Shown: positions 36,401 through 41,620, counted from the first letter of the stretch. The stretch: DNA of 64,000 nt from Paroedura picta (GCF_049243985.1 NC_135382.1:25217490-25281489); one strand, 5' to 3'. A program made the numbers and translations. Notes: a model not told the origin generated them from the sequence alone.

Positions 36401-37781
36401 CTTGTCGTAGCTATTGCAAGAATTGTGTGTGTCTCACACCAGATACCCAGCAGTCCCAGTTGGTGGGCAGTAGAGCCCTCCTGCTTCCCTTTCGAATGTC
36501 AGGACTTCTGTTTTGCTGCTCAGCGGATGAACATAGCTACCCCTGCAGCCCTGATGAACAAACCTACCGTTCTTTATGGTGAAACTGTGCAACAAAGCCA
36601 AGCCGTCGAACCAGTGACTGTATTCGGTATCCCCGATTTTATGCATGCCTGGACCATTGCGAATAAGAACCCCTTCCATCCAGCTTGGTATCTCGCCTGT
36701 AAAAAGGGGAAATGCTATATTAGGACATTAGATCCAAATAACTTTTTCTTCAAGTGGCCCTAAACTGGCCCCCAGTCAATGCAATATAGCACTGAATTTT
36801 GCAAGGCATTAAAGGCAATATTCGGAAGGCCAAATGGAGTGAGTGAGATAAATGATATCATCTCCTTAAATAAGATAGGCAATAAGATCTCATTAAAACT
36901 CTATTACATGGACATTTTCCCCTTCTCCTCCAGGCAATGGGTAGCCCCAATTAAATACCCAAGAGCCTTAATCTAAACACCTCACTCTTCACAGATTACG
37001 CCCAGCCTATAATTCAGGGGTAGTCAAACTGCAGCCCTCCAGATGTCCATGGACTACAATTCCCATGAGCCCCTGCCAGCATTCACTGGCAGGGGCTCAT
37101 GGGAATTGTACTCCATAAACATCTGGAGGGCCGCAGTTTGACTACCCCTGCTATAAATGAAAGCTTCCTCGCCTTCCCGCACTCCTGGAAATGCAGAGCT
37201 CTCGTCGATGGATATAACGAACCCAGCAAAATTTCCCTGCTGGGCAGCTCTTACTGGTTTGTGGTTCTTTCCACCCCACCGTGGAACGGACGGCAATCCG
37301 ACGGCAGGCCGCTCCATTCCGGACCATCCACGCGTCCTCCTAGCCCTCGGGGAAGTAAATCTCGCGGAGCCCAGGAGTAAACCCCCTTAAGTAGGAAACA
37401 GGCAGACCGGGAGCGGCAGAAACAAAACCGTTCCCTGGTCAGTTTCAATACGAAGGACAAGCGGAATCTCTCCGAGGTTGGAGGGGAAATGCTCCCCAAC
37501 TAGCATAAAACCCGAGTTCGAGAAGCGGTTTGGAAACGTCTGCCGTCTGTTTGTTTCCGGGGAAGGACTGTTTGCTGTAGTCCACAGCGGAAACTACTGC
37601 TTCGTGGCGGACAGGCGATCAGCATATGCTGAATGCATTCAAAGTGCATTCAAAATGCATTCAAAATGCATCTGCATGTGCGATGCATCTGGATCGTTCC
37701 GGAGCGAGTTCACTCACCGCGCACTTCTGCCCGGATGGGCTCCGGATGTTCCCGGATGGTTCTGCCGAAGATTTTGTCCAT
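3933..37781 (-). CDS. BCO1: Beta-carotene 15,15'-dioxygenase, complete spliced coding region (11 exons)
   Basis: This gene encodes the cytosolic iron(II) enzyme that cleaves beta-carotene symmetrically with O2 into two all-trans-retinal molecules, the entry step of vitamin A supply. Coding exons on the minus strand are 37781-37718, 36696-36568, 28373-28244, 25223-25076, 23943-23796, 22319-22093, 18328-18071, 11373-11268, 9838-9744, 7422-7311 and 4207-3933. They total 1692 nt, or 563 residues plus stop, close to the 526-547 residues I recall for chicken and human. All junctions are GT/AG with consistent phases. The four iron ligands fall at H172 (ATSHPHYD), H238 (YFHSFG), H309 ([11 protein letters not shown]) and H515 (MHLDLHG), within one residue of the human positions. 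Exons 8-9 are nearly identical to chicken in my memory. The C-terminal tail (about residues 516-563) is variable and longer than in chicken. PKD1L2 starts head-to-head about 3.8 kb away, as in mammals. BCO2, RPE65 and a BCO1-like paralogue are less likely. Only the UTR ends are unplaced. Confidence 0.95.
5005..5330. repeat. Two Sauria-type SINE fragments
   Basis: Fragment 5005-5100 is on the minus strand (CTCAGTCAGAACAGCTTATC, GGTCACCCAGCTGG). Fragment about 5190-5330 is on the plus strand (CAGCCTCCCTTACATCAGAG, GTTGTTGTGAGGAG, GGAGAAAGGGCGAG). Confidence 0.6.
5537..5672. mobile_element. Palindromic hAT-type MITE (AACTGCGGCC subfamily)
   Basis: The copy is 136 bp, starting CAGGGGTAGTCAAACTGCGG, with the mirrored right arm decayed at its end (TTTGACTATGCCTG). 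No matching target duplication is visible, unlike the other copies. Confidence 0.85.
6825..7145 (+). repeat. 5S-rRNA-derived SINE interrupted by a CR1 insertion
   Basis: The 5S-like head CCGATCTCAGAAGCAAAGCA-type sequence begins near 6855. The body is cut at about 6946 by a CR1 end (6948-7075) and resumes at about 7078 with TTGCCTTGAAAACCCTACCA. The CR1 is therefore younger than this SINE. Confidence 0.75.
6948..7075 (-). mobile_element. CR1 LINE 3'-end fragment
   Basis: It shows AGAATCATAGAATCATAGAG, the CR1 terminal ATTCTATG-type octamer repeat in reverse, then GTTGGAAGGGACCTCCTGGG. It sits inside a 5S-derived SINE. Confidence 0.8.
7150..7205 (+). repeat. 5S-rRNA-derived SINE fragment
   Basis: The head only: GACCTGGATGGCCCAAACTA, then GTCAGATCTTG. 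It lies about 105 bp from BCO1 exon 10. Confidence 0.55.
7311..7422 (-). CDS. BCO1: BCO1 coding exon 10
   Basis: The exon is 112 nt, phases 0 to 1, with a TTGCTTAG acceptor and a GTAAGAG donor. It encodes [20 protein letters not shown], then [18 protein letters not shown], matching the penultimate BCO1 exon. Confidence 0.94.
8182..8317. mobile_element. Palindromic hAT MITE with perfect 8-bp target duplication (TTCTAAGC)
   Basis: The copy is 136 bp and almost a perfect inverted repeat about a GTTTGCTGGC centre. Flanks 8174-8181 and 8318-8325 are both TTCTAAGC. It belongs to the AACTGCGGCC subfamily. Confidence 0.95.
8887..8909. repeat. (CT)n microsatellite
   Basis: A dinucleotide run in BCO1 intron 9, just before a short CAGCCTCATCTCATTGGGTT Sauria-like tail piece. 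Confidence 0.85.
9500..9690 (+). repeat. 5S-rRNA-derived SINE
   Basis: CTAAGCAGGGTTGACCCTGC and TTGGATGGGAAACC match the 5S rRNA internal region; TGATGGCAAAGCACC and a CTTGTCCTGAAAATCC tail follow. It ends about 55 bp before BCO1 exon 9. Confidence 0.8.
9744..9838 (-). CDS. BCO1: BCO1 coding exon 9
   Basis: The exon is 95 nt, phases 1 to 0, with a CACCTGCAG acceptor and a GTAGGT donor. It encodes [20 protein letters not shown] followed by VKWSPVPSK. Confidence 0.95.
10128..10402 (-). repeat. Full-length Sauria-type SINE
   Basis: In reverse, it runs from a tRNA-like head (CTAACCACTACACCAAACTG) to the tail (CACCCTGTGAGGTGGGTGAG) and the terminal AATAATAATAAGTTGGTTCT. Confidence 0.88.
10709..11060 (-). 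mobile_element. CR1 LINE 3' end with ORF2 C-terminus
   Basis: On the minus strand it codes [20 protein letters not shown], then [18 protein letters not shown], the well-known CR1 ORF2 tail, followed by the 3' UTR and the octamer end (near 10710). It lies close to BCO1 exon 8. Confidence 0.88.
11268..11373 (-). CDS. BCO1: BCO1 coding exon 8
   Basis: The exon is 106 nt, phases 0 to 1. It encodes [20 protein letters not shown], then [15 protein letters not shown], nearly the same as chicken. It sits about 200 bp from a CR1 LINE remnant, and a single open frame happens to run through both. Confidence 0.95.
11458..11593. mobile_element. Palindromic hAT MITE with perfect 8-bp target duplication (CTCTACTG)
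   Basis: The copy is 136 bp of the AACCTGTGGTCC subfamily, with near-perfect mirrored arms about CAAATGCTGGC. Flanks 11450-11457 and 11594-11601 are both CTCTACTG. Confidence 0.96.
11690..11950 (-). repeat. Two fragments of tRNA-Ala-derived SINEs
   Basis: Fragment 11690-11765 reads in reverse as a tRNA-like head (TGCCTGCAAAGCAGATG, GAATTGAACCTGGG). Fragment about 11775-11930 reads as the reversed SINE tail (AAGGTCAGTATTGTCTACTC) leading to a second head. Their order shows two insertions. Confidence 0.6.
12637..12777. mobile_element. Palindromic hAT MITE with internal duplication
   Basis: The copy is 141 bp with flanks CCCTAGGT/CCCTAGAT (7 of 8). The right arm carries a second copy of TGTAGTCCATGAACATCTGG, so the mirror symmetry is broken in the middle. 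Confidence 0.9.
13039..13319 (+). repeat. 5' LTR of the gypsy element
   Basis: The LTR is 281 bp, starts TGTTGTG and ends TTTTACA (TG...CA). It holds CCAAT motifs, a TATATATT box near 13187 and AATAAA near 13256, as expected for a promoter-bearing LTR. A primer-binding-like stretch TGGCGACGAGG follows directly. Confidence 0.95.
13546..17657 (+). pseudogene. gag-pol region of the gypsy element (fossil)
   Basis: Parts in order: a capsid-type gag from 13546; a CCHC zinc knuckle ([14 protein letters not shown]) near 14275; an aspartic protease (DTGSS) near 14540; a reverse transcriptase (YFDDVLL) near 15390; an RNase H ([13 protein letters not shown]) near 15830; and an integrase with HHCC and DDE signatures across about 16490-17330. 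The reading region overlaps the start of the 3' LTR. It is close to complete, with about one break, and is classed here as a retroelement fossil, not a host gene. Confidence 0.93.
17628..17908 (+). repeat. 3' LTR of the gypsy element
   Basis: This is a second 281-bp copy with no difference from the 5' LTR that I can see by eye. It is preceded by a purine tract (17615-17627). The BCO1 exon 7 donor lies about 160 bp to the right. Confidence 0.95.
18071..18328 (-). CDS. BCO1: BCO1 coding exon 7 (third iron histidine)
   Basis: The exon is 258 nt (86 codons), phase 0 at both ends, with a TTTGGCAG acceptor and a GTAAGC donor. It encodes [18 protein letters not shown] with the third iron ligand H309. 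The young gypsy element in intron 7 ends about 160 bp beyond the donor. Confidence 0.95.
18630..18654. repeat. (GA)n microsatellite
   Basis: A dinucleotide run in BCO1 intron 6, about 300 bp from exon 7. Confidence 0.9.
18848..19055 (-). repeat. Sauria-type SINE
   Basis: In reverse, the tail ACACCCTGTGAGGTAGGTGG and the head region CGACTCTTCATCACTACACC are visible; the middle is shortened. Confidence 0.7.
19755..19877 (+). mobile_element. CR1 LINE 3'-end fragment
   Basis: GGGGGTTGGACTAGATGACC, AGGTCCCTCCCAACTC and the terminal ATTATTCTATGATTCTAT octamers show the plus-strand CR1 end. Confidence 0.8.
20325..20420. repeat. Unclassified interspersed repeat fragment
   Basis: GATGCCAACCTCCAGGCGGC followed by TCCTGGAATTACAGCCCAT; it is kin to 3585-3790. 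Confidence 0.5.
20435..20510 (+). mobile_element. Half copy of the older palindromic MITE
   Basis: CAGGCGTGGCCAAACGTTGG and the core CATGGACTACAATTCCCATG match the left arm only; the right arm is absent. Confidence 0.6.
20828..20863. repeat. (CA)n microsatellite
   Basis: About 18 CA units in BCO1 intron 6; poly-G runs lie nearby at 20565-20577 and 20789-20800. Confidence 0.95.
21317..21597 (-). repeat. tRNA-derived SINE (GAGCCTCTTGTGGCGCAGAG family)
   Basis: In reverse it carries an A-box-like GTGGCACAGAGTGG and a B-box-like GGGAGTTCGATCCC near 21515-21597, then a body with TTTACCCCCCAGCAAGCTGG and CTAGAGGGCGTCACCC. It ends near 21317 as a tail. A plus-strand copy lies at 49242-49515. Confidence 0.75.
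21722..21807 (-). repeat. Head fragment of the same tRNA-derived SINE
   Basis: TCGAACTCCCAGCCTCATTG and CTGCGCCACAAGAGGCTC show the tRNA-like part only. Confidence 0.7.
22093..22319 (-). CDS. BCO1: BCO1 coding exon 6 (second iron histidine)
   Basis: The exon is 227 nt, phases 1 to 0. It begins with a variable lysine- and glycine-rich linker, then encodes [18 protein letters not shown] with the second iron ligand H238, and [17 protein letters not shown]. The linker is one residue longer than in human, which shifts later numbering by one. Confidence 0.94.
22446..22645 (+). repeat. 5S-rRNA-derived SINE, good copy
   Basis: CTGATCTCATCAGATCTCGA and AAGCTAAGCAGGGTCAGCCC match 5S rRNA, followed by AGGCAGGCAATGGCAACCAC and the CCTTGAAAACCCTATGGGG tail. 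It lies close to the exon 6 acceptor side of BCO1. Confidence 0.88.
22652..22985. repeat. Unclassified approximately 330-bp interspersed repeat, copy 1
   Basis: Blocks GGAACCAGGAAGTATTTGAA, AGGTAGGGTCACCAAGGATC, TGTTGCAGAGGGAAAATTTA and GGGAGTGGATAAAAAGCCC recur in the same order at about 30268-30600. No coding, tRNA or inverted-end signature was seen. Confidence 0.7.
23160..23260 (-). repeat. tRNA-Ala-derived SINE head fragment
   Basis: ATGCCAGGGATTGAACTTGG and TGTGCAAAGCACGTGC read in reverse as a tRNA-like B-box and anticodon arm. Confidence 0.55.
23796..23943 (-). CDS. BCO1: BCO1 coding exon 5 (first iron histidine)
   Basis: The exon is 148 nt, phases 0 to 1. It encodes [19 protein letters not shown], with the first iron ligand H172, then [15 protein letters not shown]. 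The donor is GTAAAAG. Confidence 0.95.
24388..24677. mobile_element. Probable hAT-type nonautonomous element
   Basis: Ends CAGCCTTTTTCAATC and GATTGGGAATCCCTG are partly inverted; CCCTGGAGGAACCCCTGAAA and CAGGGTTCCCCAGAACCCTG lie inside. No clear target duplication was found. Confidence 0.45.
25076..25223 (-). CDS. BCO1: BCO1 coding exon 4
   Basis: The exon is 148 nt, starts in phase 2 and ends at a codon boundary. It encodes [13 protein letters not shown] and [13 protein letters not shown]. The donor is GTGAGTG and the acceptor reads AACGTAG. Confidence 0.95.
25353..25536. repeat. Compound (ACT/ACC/ACA)n microsatellite ending in an ACT-to-AGT switch
   Basis: A CTGCTTCTG run leads into about 150 bp of ACT/ACC triplets that flips at CTAG into AGTAGTAGTAG. 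It creates long artificial frames of Thr, Val or Ser, which are not genes. It lies in BCO1 intron 3, about 130 bp from exon 4. Confidence 0.95.
25698..26095. mobile_element. Possible hAT-type element, decayed
   Basis: The left end AGTGATCCCCAATGTGAC and right end GGTTGAGGACCCCTGCT are roughly inverted. Relatives start at about 31672 and 45603. Confidence 0.4.
26825..27103 (-). repeat. Full-length Sauria-type SINE
   Basis: In reverse, from head (CTGAGCACTACACCAAGCTG) through TCAGTCAGAACAGCTTCATC to the tail ATCCTGTGAGGTAGGTGAGG and terminal GAAGAAGAAGAAGAGTTGGC. Confidence 0.88.
27370..27560 (+). mobile_element. L2-like LINE reverse transcriptase fragment
   Basis: A plus frame reads [20 protein letters not shown], then [20 protein letters not shown], which is the L2 RT palm with YADG in place of YADD. 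It is in BCO1 intron 3. Confidence 0.8.
27873..27923. repeat. (ACT)n/(AGT)n switch microsatellite
   Basis: About nine ACT units turn into AGT units at a CTAG centre (27898-27903), giving a palindromic triplet tract able to form a hairpin. Confidence 0.95.
28244..28373 (-). CDS. BCO1: BCO1 coding exon 3
   Basis: The exon is 130 nt with phases 1 to 2 and a GTAAGC donor. It encodes [11 protein letters not shown], then [20 protein letters not shown], which is nearly invariant among BCO1 proteins. Intron 2, upstream, is the longest at about 8.2 kb. Confidence 0.95.
28380..29283. other. BCO1 intron 2 sequence, nothing recognised
   Basis: AT-rich sequence without a repeat family or frame that I can name; a poly-C run is near 29231. 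Confidence 0.45.
29284..29572 (+). repeat. Full-length Sauria-type SINE
   Basis: The tRNA-like head CCACTTGGTGTAGTGCTTAA, B-box GGTTTGATTCCCCGCTCC, the tail ACCTACCTCACAGGGTGTCT and GAGACTCCTTTTGGTAGAGA are all present. Confidence 0.9.
30268..30600. repeat. Unclassified approximately 330-bp interspersed repeat, copy 2
   Basis: It is collinear with 22652-22985, with AGGTAGGGTCACCGTGGATC, TGCATGTTGCAGAGGGAAAA and GGGAGTGGATAGAAAGCCC. Both copies lie in BCO1 introns and in the same orientation. Confidence 0.7.
31040..31095. repeat. Fragment of the CCAGCCTCCAGGT repeat
   Basis: AGGGTTGACAGCCTCCAGGT and GGACTACAACTGACCTCC are kin to 3585-3790. The rest of 31100-31650 shows nothing I recognise. 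Confidence 0.45.
31672..31870. mobile_element. Decayed hAT-type element fragment
   Basis: GTGATCCCCAATGTGGTTCA and GCCTCTAGAAACTCCTTCAG follow the order of 25698 onward. Confidence 0.4.
32906..33070 (+). repeat. Sauria SINE (canonical type)
   Basis: CCGTGTGGTGCAGTGGTTGG head, GGAGACCCAGGTTCAAAT B-box region, AACCTACCTCACAGGGGTGT tail and GAACCACTTTGGGTCTCC end. Confidence 0.85.
33071..33465 (+). mobile_element. L2-like LINE 3' end and (AAAT)n tract
   Basis: [14 protein letters not shown]-like coding (GCAGAGCCTGCAAAACGGAG) leads into a 3' UTR with GTGAACCGCCGCGAGCCGG, then a (TAAA)n run at 33425-33460. It resembles the 61.6-62.1 kb copy. Confidence 0.65.
33565..33765. mobile_element. hAT-type nonautonomous element fragment
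   Basis: GGTGGGCGTGTCCACAGCTC, GATCGCGCCACTTCTGGGGT and TTTCAGGGGGTCCTCAATGG also occur, in the same order, in 38074-38375. Confidence 0.5.
33766..33945 (+). repeat. Sauria SINE (canonical type)
   Basis: A GAGATCCAAGTTCAAATCCC B-box region, CCTACCTCACAGGGTTGTTG tail, TACTCCTTGGAAGAAGGATA and an ACTAAATAAATA end. Confidence 0.8.
34038..34312 (-). repeat. Full-length Sauria-type SINE
   Basis: In reverse, from the head near 34300 (CGTAACCACTACATGGAGCT) to the tail ACACCCTGTGAAGGAGGTAG and end GAAGTTGGTTTTTATACCC. Confidence 0.85.
34383..34596. mobile_element. SPIN-like hAT MITE with 8-bp target duplication
   Basis: The ends CAGCGGTTCTCAAC and GTTGAGAACCACTG are inverted. Flanks are ATCTATGT (34375-34382) and ATCTATGG (34597-34604), with a central TA. 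The centre is a large inverted repeat around the CAACCATGG area. Confidence 0.85.
34605..35496. other. BCO1 intron 2 sequence, nothing recognised
   Basis: No repeat family or gene-like frame is evident to me apart from short A/T runs. Confidence 0.45.
35497..35745 (+). repeat. Sauria-type SINE
   Basis: GGCAGCTTGGTGCAGTGGTT head, GCTTGATTCCCTACTTCTCC, ACCTACCTCACAGGGTGTCT tail and TGTAAGCCATTTTGAGAC end. Confidence 0.88.
36568..36696 (-). CDS. BCO1: BCO1 coding exon 2
   Basis: The exon is 129 nt with phases 1 to 1, a TTTTTACAG acceptor and a GTAGGT donor. It encodes the motifs RNGPGMH and [11 protein letters not shown]-like [13 protein letters not shown], the first blade of the carotenoid oxygenase propeller and a family hallmark. 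Confidence 0.95.
37015..37150. mobile_element. Palindromic hAT MITE in BCO1 intron 1 (CTATAATT flank)
   Basis: The copy is 136 bp of the AACTGCGGCC subfamily. Flanks are CTATAATT and CTATAAAT (7 of 8). It lies between exons 1 and 2. Confidence 0.94.
37632..37690. repeat. Short tandem TGCATTCAAAA-type repeat in BCO1 intron 1
   Basis: About four imperfect copies of an 11-mer built on TGCATTCAAA sit about 30-85 bp past the exon 1 donor, followed by further ATGCAT steps. It looks like a minisatellite seed; the ATGCAT core also resembles an octamer-type site, without evidence of use. Confidence 0.6.
37718..37781 (-). CDS. BCO1: BCO1 coding exon 1
   Basis: The exon starts with ATG at 37781-37779 and reads [20 protein letters not shown], matching the N-termini of chicken and human BCO1. 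It ends in phase 1 at a GTGAGT donor (37717 downward). The ATG lies in a GC-rich stretch with a GA repeat just upstream in the likely 5' UTR. The start was chosen because it aligns with the family's first methionine. Confidence 0.9.
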
Positions 37782-37830
37782 TCTCTCTCCGGCCTCTGGG
37801 CTGTCTGTCTCGGCGATGCTGAGCGAAGAG

Positions 37831-37835
<5 letters not shown>

Positions 37836-37864
<29 letters not shown>
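37836..37864. repeat. (CT)n/(GA)n microsatellite
   Basis: This dinucleotide run lies about 55-85 bp upstream of the BCO1 start codon, so it probably sits in the 5' UTR or core promoter, where length variation could matter. Confidence 0.9.
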
Positions 37865-37866
<2 letters not shown>

Positions 37867-38007
37867 GCACAGGCCGGGAAAGGGTCTGGTTTCACTTTGG
37901 GCTGGATTTATCTTTGCTGGGTAAGAAAGGATCGGAGGCCGGCCGCCAGCTGCTGGCGGCTGAAGGTTTATCGCCTCTCCCTCCTTCCTGCTGATTAGGT
38001 TACCTCC

Positions 38008-38022
38008 CGGTCAAAATGACCC
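38008..38022. promoter_or_regulatory. Perfect inverted-repeat-3 nuclear receptor core (ERE-like)
   Basis: The bases read cGGTCA AAA TGACCc, a perfect palindromic GGTCAnnnTGACC core, the classic estrogen response element core. The core lies about 230 bp upstream of the BCO1 ATG. The sequence match is direct; receptor binding is inference. Confidence 0.35.
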
Positions 38023-38073
38023 TACTTGGCGCTAGGAAGCAGCCTAGGAAAGGAGATCCCTGAACCAATAGAG

Positions 38074-38375
38074 CAGTTTTTTTCTCAACCAGGAGTTTCT
38101 GGGCAGCCCTGGAAGAGTTTCCAGAGCGGGTTGGAGTTAATTAATTTTTGATACATTTTTAAAATTAGTTAACTATTTATTGAGTGATATGACCATATAT
38201 GGGCATGTCGACGCCCCCCCATGGCCATTGATAGGCTGGGAAGAGGGGGTCCCCAGTTGGGCGTGTCCACAACTATAATTCCCAACCATGTTCTGCACCA
38301 TTGGGCCACTTCTGGAGTTTCTTGAAGCCTGAAGAATGTGTCAGGGGGTTCTCAATGGTCAAAAAGTTGAGAAAC
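38074..38375. mobile_element. hAT-type nonautonomous element
   Basis: The left end CAGTTTTTTTCTCAACC and right end AAAGTTGAGAAACT are roughly inverted. Flanks CAATAGAG/CAATAAGT are a weak 8-bp match. The core has TTGGGCGTGTCCACAACT. Confidence 0.6.
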
Positions 38376-39576
38376 TTCAATAAGTGACCCTCCATTTCAT
38401 TGTAAGAACGGGCATAGAAATATACACAGATTTGGGCAGAAGCTCATGTCATTGTTCTCTGGCCATTGTACAAAAGACCTGGCTTCTTTGTCCTGCTATC
38501 CTTATCATCATCTTCTTTACTGGAAAAAAAAATACCTGCATTAATCTCTGGTCATATTTATTACCACTAACCATAAACCTCAGTTGTTCAGTTGCCTTTG
38601 GACCCATTAGCTATCTAGGCAAGGATTGCCTTCTGAAGAAGAAGCAGATAAATCGTTTTTAAAAGTGGCTGTTGATCAAGTTCAATATTGCATTGCACAA
38701 TTAAGTGCACGTCAAATTACACGACCGTTCAGAGTAAAATTGATAGTATCGACAACCTGCATACCTGGACTATGGATCGCTAGCTAAAAAAATATACAAC
38801 AGCAAAACCAATAAATTCAGAGGATATCTTTATTGAAGGTATATTGATGGACTGTTATCTTGTGTCAAGATGAATAAGCTCGAAGCATCGCTGCTAAATC
38901 TCTGCTGTGTAGACTTGGCCTCTGCCTCCAATAAAGTAGCAATATACTTAATAGACATTAATCAACAAATTCAACACGTGTCCTCCTCCCTCTCAAGCTT
39001 GGCCCCGAGGATATTTCCTAGCTTGTTTCTTATGTATATCAATCTACTTAATATCCAGCTGTGATTTTAAAAATCTGCACATTGTGGCCTTGTCAGCTCA
39101 CAATTAAAATTCAAAGCAGGGAGAGGAGATATGCACAATTTATTTTTTTGAGGATCAGGATCTTGTGAGAAGATTTCATGAGGTCTCGAGTGACGTATCG
39201 GGTTGCCACGGCAGCCTCCAATAACACCAGAGGCCATGTCTTTTACAGAGTGTGTAGAAGAAGGGTTTTGTATGTGGAAGGAATCTGCAGCAGGGTTTAC
39301 GATCCTTGTTTAGACACTGGGTGAGCCTCCCAGTGTCCAGTTCTTAGGAGAGGGCAAAAGCCCTTGTGGAGATGCCTTGCCACAGACCAGGGTGGGGGGC
39401 TATTAGAGTGAGCAGGTGGGGGTAACAAAGAGGCAGTAAGGAAAGGGATTCCTGCTCTCCACTGGATTCAGTCTTCTCTTTGACTGTTTACATGTTTTGC
39501 CAATAGCTTCACTTTTTGGTGTTAGTTTTGTAAATGGGTATACACCATTTAAGGTTTTTAAGATGCAGTTGACCTA
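38376..39576. other. Intergenic AT-rich sequence between BCO1 and PKD1L2
   Basis: No gene-like frame, SINE or clear transposon was recognised; low GC, mostly unique-looking sequence. Confidence 0.45.
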
Positions 39577-39655
39577 ATCATAGAACTATAGAGTTGGAAG
39601 GGACCTCCTGGGTCATAATCCAACACCCTGCACTATGCAGGACACCCACATGTAC
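39577..39655 (-). mobile_element. CR1 LINE 3'-end fragment
   Basis: TCATAGAACTATAGAGTTGG, GGGACCTCCTGGGTCATAAT and TGCACTATGCAGGACACCC. Confidence 0.75.
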
Positions 39656-40736
39656 AATGTGCAATGCATGGAATGTATTTGTGGACCATACATATAATGT
39701 GAGGTGCCGATTTACAGTTGCATCCATTATATTGAAAAAAACCTAGTCTGTTTGAATAAGAAACATCCAGCATGAGGAAATGGAATCTGGACAAAACCCA
39801 AAACATCATAAGTTCAAGCCATGCAAGGGAGAAGTAAGATCAAAATGGTGATTTTAAGCTCCAAGATGCTGGGAGATGTTTGGCATAAAAGGGAAAGGTG
39901 AAGATGGTTTTCTTTTGCAGTTCAGTTGCTAGCATTTCAAATAATTTCAATGGGAGAATTGGCTGCATCTGGTGGAGCATTAAGACGAGGGCCATTTCAC
40001 TGGGACTGGCAGACAGATGAGTGCTGGGAGTTTCTAATGTACAGGGGTCCAAAACGGATTAGCAGTACGGTGACATTTGAGAGCTTAATCCTTGCCAAAT
40101 CTGAACTGGCCCTGGGGAGCTGCTGTTTTCCTTGTCAGTGAAACATACAGACAACCCATTGGTACATCATGTTAACAACAACAACAACATATTTTTGTAA
40201 TGTAAAACAGCTTCCAGAATTGGCGAAGAGGAAGCTTTCTTGCAATCTCATGGGCACTAGCCAATCAGTGCTATCTATATTATGCATTGCAGGGCGTTCC
40301 ACAAATACACTGTTCTTTGAATGAAAAAAAATGTGCTTCCATTAGCCTGCCTGGAATCTACTGCCCATCAACTTCAGTTGGTGCCCTGCAAGTTCTAGGG
40401 TGATGGGAGAGGAAGAGAAAGTTCTCCCTATCTACTTCCTCTATGCTGTGAAGGGTTTTATAAACCTCTGTCATGTTCCTCTTTAGTCTTCAGATGAAAC
40501 ATAGACTTCGGTCTATTTAACCTTCTGAGTCAGCAAATTCACAAAGAACTGGCCAAATTCCCATGGCCCGCCCAACTCTGGGTAATTAAGGTGTCTGTCA
40601 AACAGGTCTGGAATTTATCCCTTGGGACTTATAACATTTGGATAATCATGGAGGATTGCTTAAACATTTAACATCCCAACATTTAGATGGGAGAGAGAGA
40701 AGAGATAGTGGAGCTGACAGAGACTTTCCTCTAGCT

Positions 40737-40872
40737 CAGGGGTAGTCGACCTGTGGTCCTCCAGATGTTTGTGGACTACAATTCCCATGAGCCCCTGCCA
40801 GCATTTGCTGGCAGGGGCTCATGGGAATTGTAGTCCACAAACATCTGGAGGACCACAGGTTGACTACCCCTG
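40737..40872. mobile_element. Palindromic hAT MITE between the genes (CTCTAGCT flank)
   Basis: The copy is 136 bp with near-perfect mirrored arms. Flanks are CTCTAGCT and CTCTAGCC (7 of 8). It lies about 580 bp before the PKD1L2 TATA-like box. Confidence 0.95.
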
Positions 40873-41312
40873 CTCTAGCCTTCTGCCACTTGTAGCTGCT
40901 GTTGTTTCTAGCCCAGCAAATTTCCAGCTGTAAACATCTGCAAGGGTGTCACTGCTTTGGGATTTCAAGCATTCCAGGCTTGATTCCTACCTTCCTTCCC
41001 CATTCCCTTTTTTGGAAGGGAATGACTGGATGCTATATGTTTAACATCATACATTCTACATTCAATGCCACATGTACCTAGCCTCGAATCATAATGCCAT
41101 TATGCATACAGAGACGCATAGTGCTCAGCTATGGTTCTAGAATTACCAGCTGTCAGTTTTAGCAAACCAGCTTTCTGTATGTCTCATTCCTGTTGTCAAC
41201 TGCTCAGCTTCTAAAGTACAATAGCTTCTTTTATAGGGATTCTTTATCTCTGGTGACCACAAGGGCAGTTGACTGTATACATCAATGTAATCTCCGGCAT
41301 TCAAGCAGGAGG

Positions 41313-41321
41313 CTATAAATT
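41313..41321 (+). promoter_or_regulatory. Candidate TATA box of PKD1L2
   Basis: CTATAAATT lies about 300 bp before the PKD1L2 ATG. A start site near 41345 would give a 5' UTR of about 275 nt holding one small upstream ORF (41361-41444, 27 codons). This is sequence-based only. Confidence 0.4.
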
Positions 41322-41620
41322 AAGGCCCACCATTTCCACCGGGAGCTGGACATTTGCACAATGACCTTTCTTCTATCTTGTTGGTACATCTTGACATCTA
41401 GCCCCTTTCTCCCCTGGATATTCGCAGATACAACCTTTGTTTAGCAGGAGCAAACTGTCCTAGGGTTCTTTTGCTGGCGTTATTCAGAACAGGAGTGTCA
41501 AAAAGAGATGCCACAGTCAGATGACACCCAAAATCTCTGCAGGCAGGGGTAGCATGAAGTCCGTGCTTGGGTGTGCTATATCACCAGCCATGCCACATTT
41601 AGTGAACCACTGAACCAAGT

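Larger units (their letters stand above)
37180..38040 (-). promoter_or_regulatory. GC- and CpG-rich BCO1 5' end and likely promoter
   Basis: CpG dinucleotides and GC content rise here compared with the AT-rich flanks, and the first BCO1 coding exon lies inside. No clear TATA box is visible on the minus strand, which suits a CpG-type promoter. The likely 5' UTR holds a (GA)n tract (37836-37864). The transcription start itself is not determinable. Confidence 0.55.

Noticed and set aside
3933-37781. BCO2 or RPE65 as the identity of the minus-strand gene
   Set aside because: Exon wording, residue numbering and the PKD1L2 neighbour all fit BCO1; BCO2 and RPE65 differ at several of the quoted motifs and lie in other syntenic blocks.
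37478-37998. Several overlapping plus-strand frames of 114-122 codons
   Set aside because: They arise from the GC-rich BCO1 5' region and CT repeat; no homology, and BCO1 exon 1 is on the opposite strand.
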